A model generated the notes under the pieces. That model was not told the origin of the DNA. It searched no databases and saw only the letters and a program-made list of their open reading frames with translations. Positions 17,181 through 27,210 of a DNA stretch of 61,103 nucleotides are shown in pieces. The stretch comes from Parabacteroides sp. ZJ-118 (lineage in GTDB: Bacteria; Bacteroidota; Bacteroidia; Bacteroidales; Tannerellaceae): positions 1 to 61,103 of the forward strand of contig NZ_JAAKDT010000014.1 of the NCBI RefSeq assembly GCF_011038785.1, given 5' to 3'. The position numbers and the translations under genes were made by a program. Within the stretch, counting starts at the first letter, position 1, and each line of letters opens with the position of its first letter.

Positions 17181-18518
17181 TTACAGATTACGTACGCAAG
17201 CCTTGAACTGATCGCCCCGATCTTCATAGTTCTTGAACAGGTCGAAGCTGGCACAACAAGGAGAGAGCAATACCGTATCTCCCTTATGAGCCATCTTATA
17301 GGCCTTCGCCACAGCCTCCTCCATCGATCGGGCATCTTCAATATTCGCCACTTTCCCATCAAAGAAGGCATGTAATTTAGTATTATCCACACCCAAGAAA
17401 ATCAATGAATGCACCTTTTTACTCACTAATTCCTCGATCTCCGAGTAATCATTTCCTTTATCCGTACCCCCTAAGATCAAAACGACCGGGGTCGTCATGC
17501 TCTGCAAGGCATACCAACAAGAGTTTACGTTCGTAGCTTTCGAGTCATTGATATAATCAACGCCACGCACGCGAAGCACCTTCTCCAAACGGTGCTCGAC
17601 ACCCGTGAAATCACTGAGTGAGGCACGTATTTTCTCATCATGAATGTCCACGATCTTGGACGCTATCCCCGAAGCCAAAGAGTTATACAGGTTATGCGTA
17701 CCCGTCAATGCCAATAAGTCTTGTTCCATCGTAAATGTACCGTTTGCTGTTTCAATAACTACTTGATTATTTTCCGTATATCCCTTCACACCGTTCTCAT
17801 GCGTCCCGGCGAATGGGTAAAGAGTAGCCTCAGGATGCCGTTTGGCGATCTCACGGGCTATAATCGGGTCATCGTTCCAGAAAATGAAAGCGTCGTCCTT
17901 CGTCTGATTTTGCAAGACGCGGAACTTAGCATCTACATAATTCTGCATCTCATAGTCATAACGATCCAGATGATCCGGTGTTATATTCAGTAGGATAGCA
18001 ATATCTGCTTTAAAATCGTACATGTTATCCAATTGGAAACTACTCAACTCGATCACGTAAACCGCATGTGGATCTTCCGCGACCTGAAGCGCCAAGCTGT
18101 TTCCGACATTTCCGGCCAAGCCTACGTCCACTCCCGCTTCTTTCAAGATATGATACGTAAGCATCGTCGTTGTCGTTTTGCCGTTGCTTCCCGTGATGCA
18201 AATCATCTTCGAGTCCGTATACCTTCCGGCAAACTCGATCTCGGAGATGATCGGCGTACCTCGCTTCTTCAATAACTGTATGATAGGAGCCTTGTCGGGA
18301 ATACCTGGGCTTTTGACAATTTCATCGGCATTCAAGATGTCGGCTTCGGTATGCTGTCCCTCTTCCCAACGAATCCCGCGGTTGTCCAGCATCTCCTTAT
18401 ACTTAGGTTTGATAGACGATTTATCGGATACGAACACGTCGAATCCTTTCGCCTTCGCCAAGACAGCGGCTCCCGCGCCACTCTCCCCAGCCCCTAATAT
18501 AACCATTCTCTTACTCAT
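17181..18518 (-). CDS. murD: UDP-MurNAc-L-alanine--D-glutamate ligase MurD
   Basis: A cytosolic Mur ligase (445 aa) that adds D-glutamate. The N-terminal Rossmann start MVILGAGESGAGAAVLA is followed by the P-loop GSNGKTTTT at about residues 110-118, NITPDHLDRYD and the C-terminal YINDSKATNVNSCWYALQSM segment, ending LLSPCCASFDLFKNYEDRGD, which are hallmarks of MurD. It lies 3 nt after mraY and 11 nt before ftsW. Confidence 0.97.
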   Translation of the reverse strand: MSKRMVILGAGESGAGAAVLAKAKGFDVFVSDKSSIKPKYKEMLDNRGIRWEEGQHTEADILNADEIVKSPGIPDKAPIIQLLKKRGTPIISEIEFAGRYTDSKMICITGSNGKTTTTMLTYHILKEAGVDVGLAGNVGNSLALQVAEDPHAVYVIELSSFQLDNMYDFKADIAILLNITPDHLDRYDYEMQNYVDAKFRVLQNQTKDDAFIFWNDDPIIAREIAKRHPEATLYPFAGTHENGVKGYTENNQVVIETANGTFTMEQDLLALTGTHNLYNSLASGIASKIVDIHDEKIRASLSDFTGVEHRLEKVLRVRGVDYINDSKATNVNSCWYALQSMTTPVVLILGGTDKGNDYSEIEELVSKKVHSLIFLGVDNTKLHAFFDGKVANIEDARSMEEAVAKAYKMAHKGDTVLLSPCCASFDLFKNYEDRGDQFKACVRNL

Positions 18519-18521
18519 CTT

Positions 18522-19781
18522 TTATCTCATCTTTAACGTAACTATCGTCATAACAGCCAAAATAATACCGATTAACCAGAAGCGAACCACGATCTTCGAT
18601 TCGGGCACGACATTGAATGGCTTTTGGATCAACGCCTGTATACCATCATTTCCCGGCTTCTGGAAATGATGGTGTAAAGGGGCCATCTTGAAGATACGGC
18701 GACCTTCCCCATACTTCTTCTTCGTATATTTAAAGTAGGCCACTTGCAACATGACCGATATATTCTCCACCAAGAAAATACCGCAAAGGATCGGAATCAA
18801 CAGCTCCTTTCGGATGATGATCGCAAAAACAGCGATAATACCTCCCAAGGTCAAGCTGCCCGTATCTCCCATAAATACTTGGGCCGGATACGAGTTATAC
18901 CATAGGAAACCAACCGTGGCACCGATAAAGGCAGCGGCATAAACCACCAACTCCTCCGCACCGGGTATAAACATGATATTCAAGAACGAGGCGAACTCAA
19001 AGTGAGATGACATATAGGCCAAAATACCGAGCGCCACTCCGATGATAGCCGACGTCCCGGCAGCCAAGCCGTCCAGTCCATCCGTCATATTGGCGCCGTT
19101 CGACACGGCGGTCACCACAAAGATCACCATCAGTACGAACACCAGCCATGCGGCAGCCTCCTTATAATCGCCCACCCAATTTACCAAGTTCGCATAATCG
19201 AAATTATTGTTTTTCAAGAACGGGATGGTAGTCTTTGTTGACTTGGTCTCCATCGTATGATAACGAACCTCCTCGATCACGTTATCATGGCGCACCTCCA
19301 TATTCTCCTTGATCACCACGTCCGGACTCATGAACAATACCAAGCCAACGATCAGGCCCAGTCCCACCTGCCCAACGATCTTGAAACGTCCGTGCATACC
19401 CTCCTTATTCTTCTTGAACACCTTGATATAATCATCCGCGAATCCCAAGGCACCCAGCCAAACCGTAGTCACCAACATCAATATCACATAGATATTATTC
19501 AGCTTGGCACACAGCAAAGTAGGGATCAATATAGCGATAATAATGATGATACCTCCCATCGTCGGCGTCCCTTTCTTGCTCATCTGACCCTCCAGTCCGA
19601 GATTTCTTACCGTCTCGCCGATCTGCAACATTTGCAACTTATCGATGATACGCCGGCCGATCGCCGTAGAAATGAACAAAGACAAGATCAAGGCCAAACC
19701 CGAGCGGAAAGATACGTACTTAAACATACCCGCTCCCGGGAAATCCAATTGATCCAAATAATTAAAAAGATAATAAAGCAT
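18522..19781 (-). CDS. mraY: Phospho-MurNAc-pentapeptide transferase MraY
   Basis: A ten-helix membrane enzyme (419 aa) that makes lipid I from UDP-MurNAc-pentapeptide and undecaprenyl phosphate. Visible motifs are [11 protein letters not shown] near residue 70, the catalytic-site aspartates in [31 protein letters not shown] and [12 protein letters not shown], then [12 protein letters not shown] near the C-terminus. An insertion of about 50 residues between helices ([18 protein letters not shown]) makes it longer than the roughly 360-aa E. coli form, as is usual in Bacteroidetes. Confidence 0.97.
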   Translation of the reverse strand: MLYYLFNYLDQLDFPGAGMFKYVSFRSGLALILSLFISTAIGRRIIDKLQMLQIGETVRNLGLEGQMSKKGTPTMGGIIIIIAILIPTLLCAKLNNIYVILMLVTTVWLGALGFADDYIKVFKKNKEGMHGRFKIVGQVGLGLIVGLVLFMSPDVVIKENMEVRHDNVIEEVRYHTMETKSTKTTIPFLKNNNFDYANLVNWVGDYKEAAAWLVFVLMVIFVVTAVSNGANMTDGLDGLAAGTSAIIGVALGILAYMSSHFEFASFLNIMFIPGAEELVVYAAAFIGATVGFLWYNSYPAQVFMGDTGSLTLGGIIAVFAIIIRKELLIPILCGIFLVENISVMLQVAYFKYTKKKYGEGRRIFKMAPLHHHFQKPGNDGIQALIQKPFNVVPESKIVVRFWLIGIILAVMTIVTLKMR

Positions 19782-19794
19782 GTCGTCTTAAATA

Positions 19795-21255
19795 TTATGA
19801 TTGTTGTGTCGAAAAAATCTCGCGTAACTTCTCGCGGTCGTCAAAGTGATGTTTCACCCCCTTGATCTCCTGATAGTCTTCGTGGCCTTTTCCAGCAACA
19901 AGGATCACATCCCCTTTCTTCGCCAACATCGTAGCGGCCTTGATCGCTTGCGTACGGTCCGTGATGCATAAGGTACGTTCCATATCCATTTTCGTCAATC
20001 CGGCTACCATGTCTTTAATAATATCATCCGGTTCCTCAAAGCGTGGGTTATCGGAGGTAAGGATTACCTGATCGCTCAGCTTAGCAGCCTCTTTCGCCAT
20101 CAACGGACGCTTCCCCTTGTCCCGGTTTCCTCCGGCACCCACGACGGTAATGATACGCCCTTTCCCATCCAATACCTCATGAATCCCATTCAGTACGTTC
20201 GTCAAGGCATCTGGCGTGTGCGCATAATCCACGATCGCCGTATAACCGAACGGAGACTGAATCGTCTCGAAGCGACCGGATACGGAGCGAAGCGTGCTCA
20301 GCACGATCAACACCTCCTCGGGATCTTTCCCCAAAGAAACCGCGGCACCATACACAGCCAACAAGTTATAAGCGTTGAAACGCCCCACGAAACGCACCAT
20401 GACCTCCCGATCGTTAATCATCAAGTCGGTACCCTCGAAATGGGATTCCAATATCTTTCCTTTGAAATCGGCCAAGGTACGCAAGGAATAGGTTAGCTTC
20501 TTCGCCTTCGTATTTTGCAACATCACCAAGCCGGATTTATCATCGGCATTCGTCAAGGCGAAAGTCCCGGCAGGCAGATCATCGAAAAATTTCTTCTTCG
20601 CTTTCAAGTAATTCTCCACGGTCTTATGGTAATCCAAATGATCGCGAGTCAGGTTCGTGAAAATCCCCCCGTCGAAAGACAAGCCACTGATGCGTCGCTG
20701 ATCGATTGAATGAGAGCTAACCTCCATAAAAGCATACTCGCATCCGGCTTCTACCATCCGGGTCATCAAGGAATGAAGCGTAAGCGGATCCGGTGTCGTA
20801 TGATCCGTCGGTACCGCCTCGCCGTCTATATAATTACATACCGTGGAAAGCAATCCCACCTTATGCCCCATCTTCCGGAACATCTCATACAATAAGGTGG
20901 CGATCGTGGTCTTCCCGTTCGTACCCGTCACGCCTACCAGCACCAGTTTCCGGGAAGGATCACCATACCAGCGGGAAACCAAAAGACCCAGCGCCTCCGC
21001 CGAATCCTTCACCACGATAAACGAGCACCGCCCCTCTAAATAGGACGGGATCTCCTCGCATACGATAGCGACAGCCCCCTTCTCTACAGCGCTGTCCATA
21101 TAGGCATGGCCATCCACGACCGTACCTCTCACAGCGACAAACAAAGACCCCTTCGTCACCCGACGAGAGTCTGATTGAATATTCGTGATATCCACATTAT
21201 CCGCACCCATCAACATAGGAGCTTCTAACGCACCGATTAAATCCCTTAGTTCCAT
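19795..21255 (-). CDS. murE: UDP-MurNAc-tripeptide synthetase MurE (meso-DAP type)
   Basis: A cytosolic Mur ligase (486 aa) adding the third residue of the stem peptide. The P-loop GTNGKTT is at residues 111-117. The DNPR motif at residues 402-405 ([11 protein letters not shown]) is the known marker of meso-diaminopimelate specificity, so the wall is predicted to be of the A1gamma type. [14 protein letters not shown] and [10 protein letters not shown] are also present. It lies 2 nt after ftsI and 13 nt before mraY. Confidence 0.97.
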   Translation of the reverse strand: MELRDLIGALEAPMLMGADNVDITNIQSDSRRVTKGSLFVAVRGTVVDGHAYMDSAVEKGAVAIVCEEIPSYLEGRCSFIVVKDSAEALGLLVSRWYGDPSRKLVLVGVTGTNGKTTIATLLYEMFRKMGHKVGLLSTVCNYIDGEAVPTDHTTPDPLTLHSLMTRMVEAGCEYAFMEVSSHSIDQRRISGLSFDGGIFTNLTRDHLDYHKTVENYLKAKKKFFDDLPAGTFALTNADDKSGLVMLQNTKAKKLTYSLRTLADFKGKILESHFEGTDLMINDREVMVRFVGRFNAYNLLAVYGAAVSLGKDPEEVLIVLSTLRSVSGRFETIQSPFGYTAIVDYAHTPDALTNVLNGIHEVLDGKGRIITVVGAGGNRDKGKRPLMAKEAAKLSDQVILTSDNPRFEEPDDIIKDMVAGLTKMDMERTLCITDRTQAIKAATMLAKKGDVILVAGKGHEDYQEIKGVKHHFDDREKLREIFSTQQS

Positions 21256-21257
21256 AC

Positions 21258-23459
21258 CTATTTCAATGTTAATAATACGGTCTGCCCCTTAGACACTCGC
21301 CATCCAGGCTGAATACTCTGCGAGACGACCCGTCCGACACCCGACAAGGAGACACGCAGACCGGCTTGCTCCAACAAGAAAACCGCGTCTTTAGCCCCCA
21401 TACCAACTACCCGGGGAACCAGTCCTTCCCGAATCGTCAGATCGCTCAATTTCACTTTATTCTCTTCTTGCTCGGTGGAAGCTACGACCCACTTTGTCTC
21501 CAAACTGTCCGTATCCACCTTAATATCCAATTCATCCAATACTCCCTCTACCGCCCTCAGGTCGCCTCCTTTCACACGAGGCACCATCACGGCTGTCGAA
21601 TCCCGTTCCATATCCCGGACATCGAATGACATATGACCGGCGTATATCTTCTCGGCAATCGCACGTACCACACCTCCCGACATCGTACCACCCGAAGGAT
21701 AACCGATACGCGGACGGCGGATCACCACGATACAAGAATACTTCGGATGATCAGCCGGGAAATAGCCACAGAAAGAAACTTGGTGCCCGCTCGTACGGTA
21801 AACACCGCCCGTAGCGATCTGCGCCGTACCGGTCTTTCCAGCAATCCGGACAATATCCGAATGAACCGCCTTACCGGTTCCTTTTTCCACAACCCCCAGC
21901 AACATATTTTTTATCAACTCCAACGTATGATCCGAGCAGATCGAAGAGTTGATCACCTCCGGGGAAAAACGCCGCACAGTCTTGCCGTTATGTAAGATTT
22001 CTTTCGTAAACATCGGACGAACCATCTTCCCGCCGTTTGCGATCGCATTAAAGAACGTCAACGTATTGATCGGCGGTATCTGCGTCTCGTAACCGAACGA
22101 CATCCAAGGCAAGGTGGTCTTGGACCAATAACGGGTCGTATCATCCGGACGGCGTATCTTGGCACGTCCCGCTCCCGGTATCTCCAGACGAAGATCCGCA
22201 TTCATACCGATACGGTACAGTCCCTCCACGAACTTCGTCGGGTTATCCGAATAACCTTTCAGGATCGTCTTGGCTACACCGATATTGGAGGAATACCAAA
22301 TCGCCTGCTCCACCGAGATCCGTCCGTATCCACCTTTGTTCATATTATGGTCTGTCATACGGGCTCCCTTGTACATGTATATACCATTGCCCACATCGAC
22401 CGTATCTCCCGGATTGCATACACCATCCTCCAAAGCCACCATGATAGAGGCCACCTTGAAAGTAGAACCCGGCTCGATCTCATCCGCCACGGCATGGTTC
22501 TTCGTCTCACCATATCCGCCCTCGCGGATACGCCCCATATTCGTGATCGCCTTGATCTCCCCGGTCTCGACCTCCATCACGACAGCCGTACCGGACTCGG
22601 CATCGATCGCCTTCAATTTATCGACCAACGATTTCTCGGTTATATCCTGTATATTAATATCGATCGTGGTACGGATATCCATGCCATCCACCGGTTCCAC
22701 CTCGACCACGTTCGTCCAGCCTCCGCCGACACGACGGACGGAACTCAACCCGGCCTGCCCCCGCAGGAGCGAATCGTATTGCAGTTCCAATCCATTCTTT
22801 CCCTTTGTGGTTCCGCCCTCCTCGATCTCTCCGTAGATATCACCGATCGTACGAGACGCCAAGGTCCTGAAAGGTTTCTGGCGCTGCACCATCTCCTTCG
22901 TATAAAAACCACTCTTATAACGTCCCAGACGAAGGAACGGGAACTGGCGGATCTCCTTCAAGTCCGAATACGAGACCTTCCCTGCGAAAATCGGGAACTG
23001 GCGGCTCTTCCCGCTCAGTCCTTTCAGCAGATAAGCCTTATAGCCCGCCGGCGTACGATCCTTCAATTTACGGGAAAGATAAAACGCCAACGAGTCCACA
23101 CCATCCTTCTTGGACGTCTTGAACGTATCCAGCCAATTATACTTGGCACCCTTAGCCGGAGTATACGCATCCGCCTTAAAGTCGATATACATATAGTAGC
23201 GAGGCACGCTGGTAGCCATCAACTTACCGTCCGACGAATAGATATTGCCCCGTCCGGGCAGCACCAAACGGTTCGGTCGTTTCTGGCTCTCGGCCACTTT
23301 CATCCATTTATCCCTCTCCACAAAGGCCGTATCAAAGGCGCGGAACAAGATTCCTACGGCCACAAGCCCCAACAACAGCACGACCACGAAGTAACAGAAT
23401 AAAATCCGGCTACCTTTAGGCTCTATTTCTTTCGGTTCGTTTTCTTCAGACATACCCAT
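21258..23459 (-). CDS. ftsI: Septal transpeptidase FtsI / class B PBP with PASTA domain
   Basis: A class B penicillin-binding protein (733 aa). A short cytoplasmic segment is followed by one membrane anchor (about residues 19-40), a dimerisation domain beginning [12 protein letters not shown], and the transpeptidase domain with Ser332-TFK335 (EPGSTFK), SSN at 390-392 and KTG at 541-543. The last 60 or so residues form a PASTA domain ([20 protein letters not shown]). PASTA domains are absent from enterobacterial FtsI but common in Bacteroidetes and Firmicutes homologues. It cross-links septal peptidoglycan together with FtsW. ATG at 23459 is used; ATG at 23453 is equally possible. Confidence 0.95.
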   Translation of the reverse strand: MGMSEENEPKEIEPKGSRILFCYFVVVLLLGLVAVGILFRAFDTAFVERDKWMKVAESQKRPNRLVLPGRGNIYSSDGKLMATSVPRYYMYIDFKADAYTPAKGAKYNWLDTFKTSKKDGVDSLAFYLSRKLKDRTPAGYKAYLLKGLSGKSRQFPIFAGKVSYSDLKEIRQFPFLRLGRYKSGFYTKEMVQRQKPFRTLASRTIGDIYGEIEEGGTTKGKNGLELQYDSLLRGQAGLSSVRRVGGGWTNVVEVEPVDGMDIRTTIDINIQDITEKSLVDKLKAIDAESGTAVVMEVETGEIKAITNMGRIREGGYGETKNHAVADEIEPGSTFKVASIMVALEDGVCNPGDTVDVGNGIYMYKGARMTDHNMNKGGYGRISVEQAIWYSSNIGVAKTILKGYSDNPTKFVEGLYRIGMNADLRLEIPGAGRAKIRRPDDTTRYWSKTTLPWMSFGYETQIPPINTLTFFNAIANGGKMVRPMFTKEILHNGKTVRRFSPEVINSSICSDHTLELIKNMLLGVVEKGTGKAVHSDIVRIAGKTGTAQIATGGVYRTSGHQVSFCGYFPADHPKYSCIVVIRRPRIGYPSGGTMSGGVVRAIAEKIYAGHMSFDVRDMERDSTAVMVPRVKGGDLRAVEGVLDELDIKVDTDSLETKWVVASTEQEENKVKLSDLTIREGLVPRVVGMGAKDAVFLLEQAGLRVSLSGVGRVVSQSIQPGWRVSKGQTVLLTLK

Positions 23460-23471
23460 TTACACCTTATC

Positions 23472-23825
23472 TTACTTATGTAACTCATAAGGAGGCGTTT
23501 TCGCACCCTCCAAATCAATACCTTGCTCTTCGATCAGCGACTCGATTTGAGATTGGCGACTATTGCCCGTCAACTCGGATGAGATCGACAACGCCTCGAA
23601 ACGCACATCCCTCAATTGCTGTTGCAACCGATCGATCTCACGCAGCTTCTGCAAACAAGTATACCGGTTACCGATAAAGAAAAACGCCAGCACGACGAGT
23701 AACACGATCATGCGCGTATGCCTCAAAATAAAATCCTCTTTCAGCACACCGCCGCCGAGTATATACCAGGGCGAAAGACGTTTCTCCTTCTTCCTTGTTT
23801 TCTTATGTTGTCCGTTTTCTTCCAT
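23472..23825 (-). CDS. ftsL: FtsL-like divisome protein
   Basis: A 117-aa bitopic protein with a basic cytoplasmic N-terminus (KKTRKKEKR), one transmembrane helix (about residues 39-54, MIVLLVVLAFFFIG) and a periplasmic coiled coil (LREIDRLQQQLRDVRFEAL). This topology, its size and the place between rsmH and ftsI are those of FtsL. Sequence conservation is too low for a firmer call. FtsL proteins link FtsQ/FtsB to FtsW/FtsI. Confidence 0.75.
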   Translation of the reverse strand: MEENGQHKKTRKKEKRLSPWYILGGGVLKEDFILRHTRMIVLLVVLAFFFIGNRYTCLQKLREIDRLQQQLRDVRFEALSISSELTGNSRQSQIESLIEEQGIDLEGAKTPPYELHK

Positions 23826-23837
23826 ACCTATTTCTCC

Positions 23838-24752
23838 TTATACCTTCTCCGCGATTCTCAACTTGGCGCTCCTGGAACGAGGATTCCGCTCCACCTCCTC
23901 GTCTGTCGGGACGATTACCTTATTATTGATCAAACGAAAAGGCGATCGCACGTTCCCGAAGAAATCCTGCTCGCATTTCCCCTCGAAGTTTCCGGTCTTC
24001 AGAAAGTTCTTTACCAGACGGTCTTCCAAGGAGTGATATGTGATAACCACCAATCGTCCTCCCGGCCTCAACACTCGCAAGGCACTCCGCAACATTTCTT
24101 TCAGCGCCCTCATCTCATCGTTCACCTCGATACGAAGCGCCTGAAAAACTTGCGCCAAGAATTTCTTCTCCTTGTCTTTTCCCATAAAAGGCTCGATCTC
24201 CTCCAAGAAGTCCCCGATCGTCTCTATCCTCTTTGTCTCACGGGCTTTCACCAGCACAGAGGCTAATTTCCGTGACACCTTCAACTCGCCATATAGATAA
24301 AACACATCGGCCAACGCCTCCGCCGTATAATTATTCACGATATCGGCGGCGGTCTGCCCGGCACGCATATTCATCCGCATATCCAACGCCCCGTCGAAAC
24401 GAAAAGAGAAACCGCGATCCTTATCGTCGAAATGATGGGAAGAGACACCTAAATCCGCCAACAGACCATCCACCTCTCCGTTTTTTCCGTGGTAACGCAT
24501 AAAATTATACAAATAACGAAAATTACTGCGCACGAAAGTGAATCGTGAATCCGCCGGAACATTAGACTCGGCGTCTGCGTCTTGGTCAAACCCGTAAAGT
24601 TCGCCCTCGCGACCCAACCGTTTCAAGATCTCGCGGGAATGTCCTCCACCGCCAAACGTAACATCCACGTAAACCCCGTCGGGACGAATATCCAGTCCCT
24701 CCAGACTTTCCCGCAACATTACCGGTACATGATAGCAACTATCTTCTTCCAT
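23838..24752 (-). CDS. rsmH: 16S rRNA m4C1402 methyltransferase RsmH (MraW)
   Basis: A SAM-dependent rRNA methyltransferase (304 aa) acting on the ribosomal P site. It has the family N-terminus HVPVMLRESLEGL, the SAM loop VDVTFGGGGHSREIL, the FDGALDMRMN segment and the C-terminal VITYHSLEDRLVKNF. It is the first gene of the dcw transcript in this genome because no mraZ precedes it. RsmI, which methylates the ribose of the same nucleotide, is encoded at 32885 in this window. Confidence 0.96.
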   Translation of the reverse strand: MEEDSCYHVPVMLRESLEGLDIRPDGVYVDVTFGGGGHSREILKRLGREGELYGFDQDADAESNVPADSRFTFVRSNFRYLYNFMRYHGKNGEVDGLLADLGVSSHHFDDKDRGFSFRFDGALDMRMNMRAGQTAADIVNNYTAEALADVFYLYGELKVSRKLASVLVKARETKRIETIGDFLEEIEPFMGKDKEKKFLAQVFQALRIEVNDEMRALKEMLRSALRVLRPGGRLVVITYHSLEDRLVKNFLKTGNFEGKCEQDFFGNVRSPFRLINNKVIVPTDEEVERNPRSRSAKLRIAEKV

Positions 24753-24832
24753 TCGTTGTTCTTACGTTAAACTTCCCCTTAAAATCAAGCGCCGTACTCC
24801 TTTGATACGCACACACATGCCTTATCGGAGGG

Positions 24833-24864
24833 TAAAAGTACACATTTCCCAAATTACCCGCCAA
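24833..24864 (-). promoter_or_regulatory. Candidate promoter of the dcw operon
   Basis: On the minus strand TTGG (24864-24861), a 20-nt spacer and TACTTTTA (24840-24833) resemble the Bacteroidetes -33/-7 pair. Transcription would start about 75 nt before the rsmH ATG. Confidence 0.45.
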
Positions 24865-25155
24865 TATTTTATAAGAAAAGTAGGAAAAAGTTATCAACAG
24901 GTCGTTAACCCTTCGTCTTCTCGTCTTTCTATCTTACGCTTTTCATCGGTATTCGTTAGTCTATTCTTCCTTTCTCTCTCATCTTCCAACGACTGTTGGA
25001 CAATCATGCGACAGCCGTTAGAGAACCGATCGCTAAGTTCCCGGGGATTACCCTCCCCTAATGATAGCGGCAAAAAGATCAAGATGGAATGGCCAAGATA
25101 GCTGGCGAGAAAGCAAAAACTTCGCTCAAACCTCTCTCATTTTAATTATTAACTT

Positions 25156-25163
25156 TATCTTTG
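25156..25163 (+). promoter_or_regulatory. -7 box of the glycine-lipid operon
   Basis: TATCTTTG matches TAnnTTTG exactly and lies 21 nt before the glsA ATG at 25185. No clear -33 box is seen. Confidence 0.45.
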
Positions 25164-25184
25164 TCCCCCGACAAGCTTATATAG

Positions 25185-26009
25185 ATGGCAAAACAAGGTG
25201 TGACAAAGATAGATATTAAGCAAATATTGGCACAAAAGGCACCCAAGGCGTCGCGCAAGATCCCGGGATTTATCGTGGACTACTTGATTCGCACGGTTCA
25301 CCAAGAGGAGCTGAATGATATACTAACCCGTTACCACGATAAGGAAGGGGTGGATTTCATGCGTGAGCTTATCGGTTATTTTGACCTTACCCTTGATCTA
25401 GTACATGAGGAAAACATCCCGACCGAAGGACGCTATATCTTCGCCTCCAACCATCCGCTTGGAGGATTGGACGGTATCTGTCTCTCCGCCGTTATCGGTT
25501 CCCGGTTCGAAGGCCGCATTAAGTGTCCGGTCAATGATTTATTGCTTTATCTCTCCAATCTAAAATCCATCTTTGTACCGATCAACAAACACGGTGCCCA
25601 AGGAAAGGACAACGCGCGGATGCTGGAGGAGGCTTTTGCCTCGGGCGACCAGATCATCACCTTCCCCGCAGGTCTGTGTTCCCGCAAGATCGAGGGAAAG
25701 ATACAAGACCCGGAGTGGAAGAAGTCCTTTATACAGAAAGCGGTGGAATATAAACGGAATATCGTGCCTGTCTATTTTGATGGGCGGAACTCCAATTTCT
25801 TCTATAACCTCGCCCGGATACGCAAGGTGTTAGGTATACAGATGAATTATGAGATGATTTATTTACCGGACGAGATGTTCCGGAGCAAACATAAGACCTT
25901 CCGGATTTACTTCGGGAAGCCTATCCCTTGGCAGACATTCGACAACAGCAAGAAACCTGTCGAATGGGCCGAATGGATGAAAAATAAGGTTTACAAACTC
26001 AAGGATTAA
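25185..26009 (+). CDS. glsA: PlsC-like acyltransferase, probable glycine-lipid O-acyltransferase GlsA
   Basis: A 274-aa membrane-associated acyltransferase of the lysophospholipid/hemolysin-like group. It has the catalytic NHPLGGLDG box, with His90 and Asp96, and the substrate-loop FPAGLCSRK and PVYFDGRNSNF segments. In Bacteroides thetaiotaomicron a homologous pair, GlsB and GlsA, makes glycine lipids: GlsB N-acylates glycine and GlsA adds the second acyl chain. The downstream neighbour here, 12 nt away, is an OlsB-like N-acyltransferase, which makes this assignment likely rather than general phospholipid synthesis. The operon is divergent from the dcw cluster. Confidence 0.82.
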   Translation: MAKQGVTKIDIKQILAQKAPKASRKIPGFIVDYLIRTVHQEELNDILTRYHDKEGVDFMRELIGYFDLTLDLVHEENIPTEGRYIFASNHPLGGLDGICLSAVIGSRFEGRIKCPVNDLLLYLSNLKSIFVPINKHGAQGKDNARMLEEAFASGDQIITFPAGLCSRKIEGKIQDPEWKKSFIQKAVEYKRNIVPVYFDGRNSNFFYNLARIRKVLGIQMNYEMIYLPDEMFRSKHKTFRIYFGKPIPWQTFDNSKKPVEWAEWMKNKVYKLKD

Positions 26010-26021
26010 CAGACGAAACAT

Positions 26022-26996
26022 ATGCAAGACATTATCAATCCCATAGACAGGGCTCTACTAAAGGTTGAATTGACCCAAGAAAAGAGGTTGAGAAGAACCA
26101 ATAAATCGAAGAATGAGATTTATATCGTCACGGCGCACGACTCACCCAATGTCATGCAAGAGATAGGGCGTCTGCGGGAGATCGCTTTCCGTTATTATGG
26201 GGGTGGCACGGGATTCCCGGTGGATATCGATGAGTATGACACGATGGAAGACGCTTACCGCCAGCTGATTGTCTGGAGTCCGGAAGATGAGCAGATCTTG
26301 GGTGGATACCGTTTCCTTTGCGGATCGGACGTTAAGTTCGACGAGAAAGGCAAACCGATCTTGGCGACCTCGCACTTGTTTAATTTCTCGGAGAAGTTTG
26401 TCAAGGAGATCCTTCCTTATACGGTAGAATTGGGGCGATCGTTCGTGGCTCTGGAGTATCAGTCCACCCGTTCCGGGACGAAAGGTTTGTTCGTGCTGGA
26501 TAATCTGTGGGACGGATTGGGAGCCTTATCCGTCGTTGATCCGAGCTTGCGGTATTATTTTGGGAAGGTGACCATGTACAATACGTACAACCAAGAGGCC
26601 CGTAATATGATCTTGTACTTCCTCGGCTTGCATTTCCCGGACGCGGATCAACTGATCACTCCGATATATCCCCTGGAAACTAATATGGATGTAGAGAAGA
26701 TGAAATCTCTTTTCCCGCATGATAATTTCAAGGATAACTACAGGGTATTGAATCAAGAGGTCCGTAAATTCGGTATCAACGTGCCTCCTTTGGTAAACGC
26801 TTACATGAGTCTATCGCCTAAGATGCGTGTATTCGGCACCGCTATCAACCATGAGTTCGGAGAGGTGGAGGAGACGGGCATCCTAATCGCTATCAACGAG
26901 ATCTTAAAGGACAAGAAGAAACGGCATATCGAGACGTATCTGGAAGAGGAATACAAATCTGCCGAGCTTATACGTAAGAACTTCATCGGGGAATGA
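26022..26996 (+). CDS. glsB: OlsB-like N-acyltransferase, probable glycine N-acyltransferase GlsB
   Basis: A 324-aa GNAT-type acyltransferase related to ornithine-lipid OlsB. Recognisable family segments are REIAFRYYGGGTGFPVDIDE, QILGGYRFLCG, TVELGRSFVALEYQ and GLFVLDNLWDGLG. The C-terminal part, with VPPLVNAYMSLSPKMRVFGT, has the pattern of the acyl-ACP-dependent branch. By homology it condenses an acyl group onto the amino group of glycine, the first step of glycine-lipid formation. It ends the two-gene operon; a hairpin (CGATAAA/TTTATCG at 27035-27052) follows but has no T-run. Confidence 0.82.
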   Translation: MQDIINPIDRALLKVELTQEKRLRRTNKSKNEIYIVTAHDSPNVMQEIGRLREIAFRYYGGGTGFPVDIDEYDTMEDAYRQLIVWSPEDEQILGGYRFLCGSDVKFDEKGKPILATSHLFNFSEKFVKEILPYTVELGRSFVALEYQSTRSGTKGLFVLDNLWDGLGALSVVDPSLRYYFGKVTMYNTYNQEARNMILYFLGLHFPDADQLITPIYPLETNMDVEKMKSLFPHDNFKDNYRVLNQEVRKFGINVPPLVNAYMSLSPKMRVFGTAINHEFGEVEETGILIAINEILKDKKKRHIETYLEEEYKSAELIRKNFIGE

Positions 26997-27151
26997 ATCA
27001 GAAAGAAAGGAAGAGGACGATTTTAATGCCTTATCGATAAAGGGATTTATCGGTTGTAAGAACCGGCAAGAAAGAGGTTCCGGAGGTTGCGCGGGTTGGA
27101 TCCTGAATGAAAGGGCCGTGGGCCAACGTAAACGTAAAAAGGATACGGAAA

Positions 27152-27183
27152 TTTGCTATTCTCGGAAAGCATTCTTACCTTAG
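27152..27183 (+). promoter_or_regulatory. Promoter of the cardiolipin synthase gene
   Basis: TTTG (27152-27155), exactly 20 nt, then TACCTTAG (27176-27183, one mismatch to TAnnTTTG). This fits the Bacteroidetes consensus spacing well and lies 27 nt before the ATG. Confidence 0.65.
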
Positions 27184-27210
27184 CGAGTCACAAAGCAAGA
27201 GGAGCGTTCC

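Larger units (their letters stand above)
24753..25184. other. 432-bp divergent intergenic region, no mraZ
   Basis: It holds the candidate dcw promoter (minus) and the -7 box of the glycine-lipid operon (plus). An unrecognised minus-strand open frame (about 24894-25082, TTG start, very charged C-terminus) is present but has no family resemblance. None of the conserved MraZ sequence is visible. Confidence 0.6.

Noticed and set aside
22347-23402. Long open frame (351 codons) on the plus strand opposite ftsI
   Set aside because: It mirrors a well-supported gene, has no family resemblance and no promoter; its composition follows from antisense codons of ftsI.
24891-24899. DnaA-box-like TTATCAACA in the dcw/gls intergenic region
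   Set aside because: A single imperfect match; the same nine bases occur inside apbE, and no origin features surround it.
24894-25082. Charged 62-codon open frame upstream of rsmH (minus)
   Set aside because: It has a TTG start, no ribosome site, no resemblance to MraZ, and overlaps the probable promoter region.
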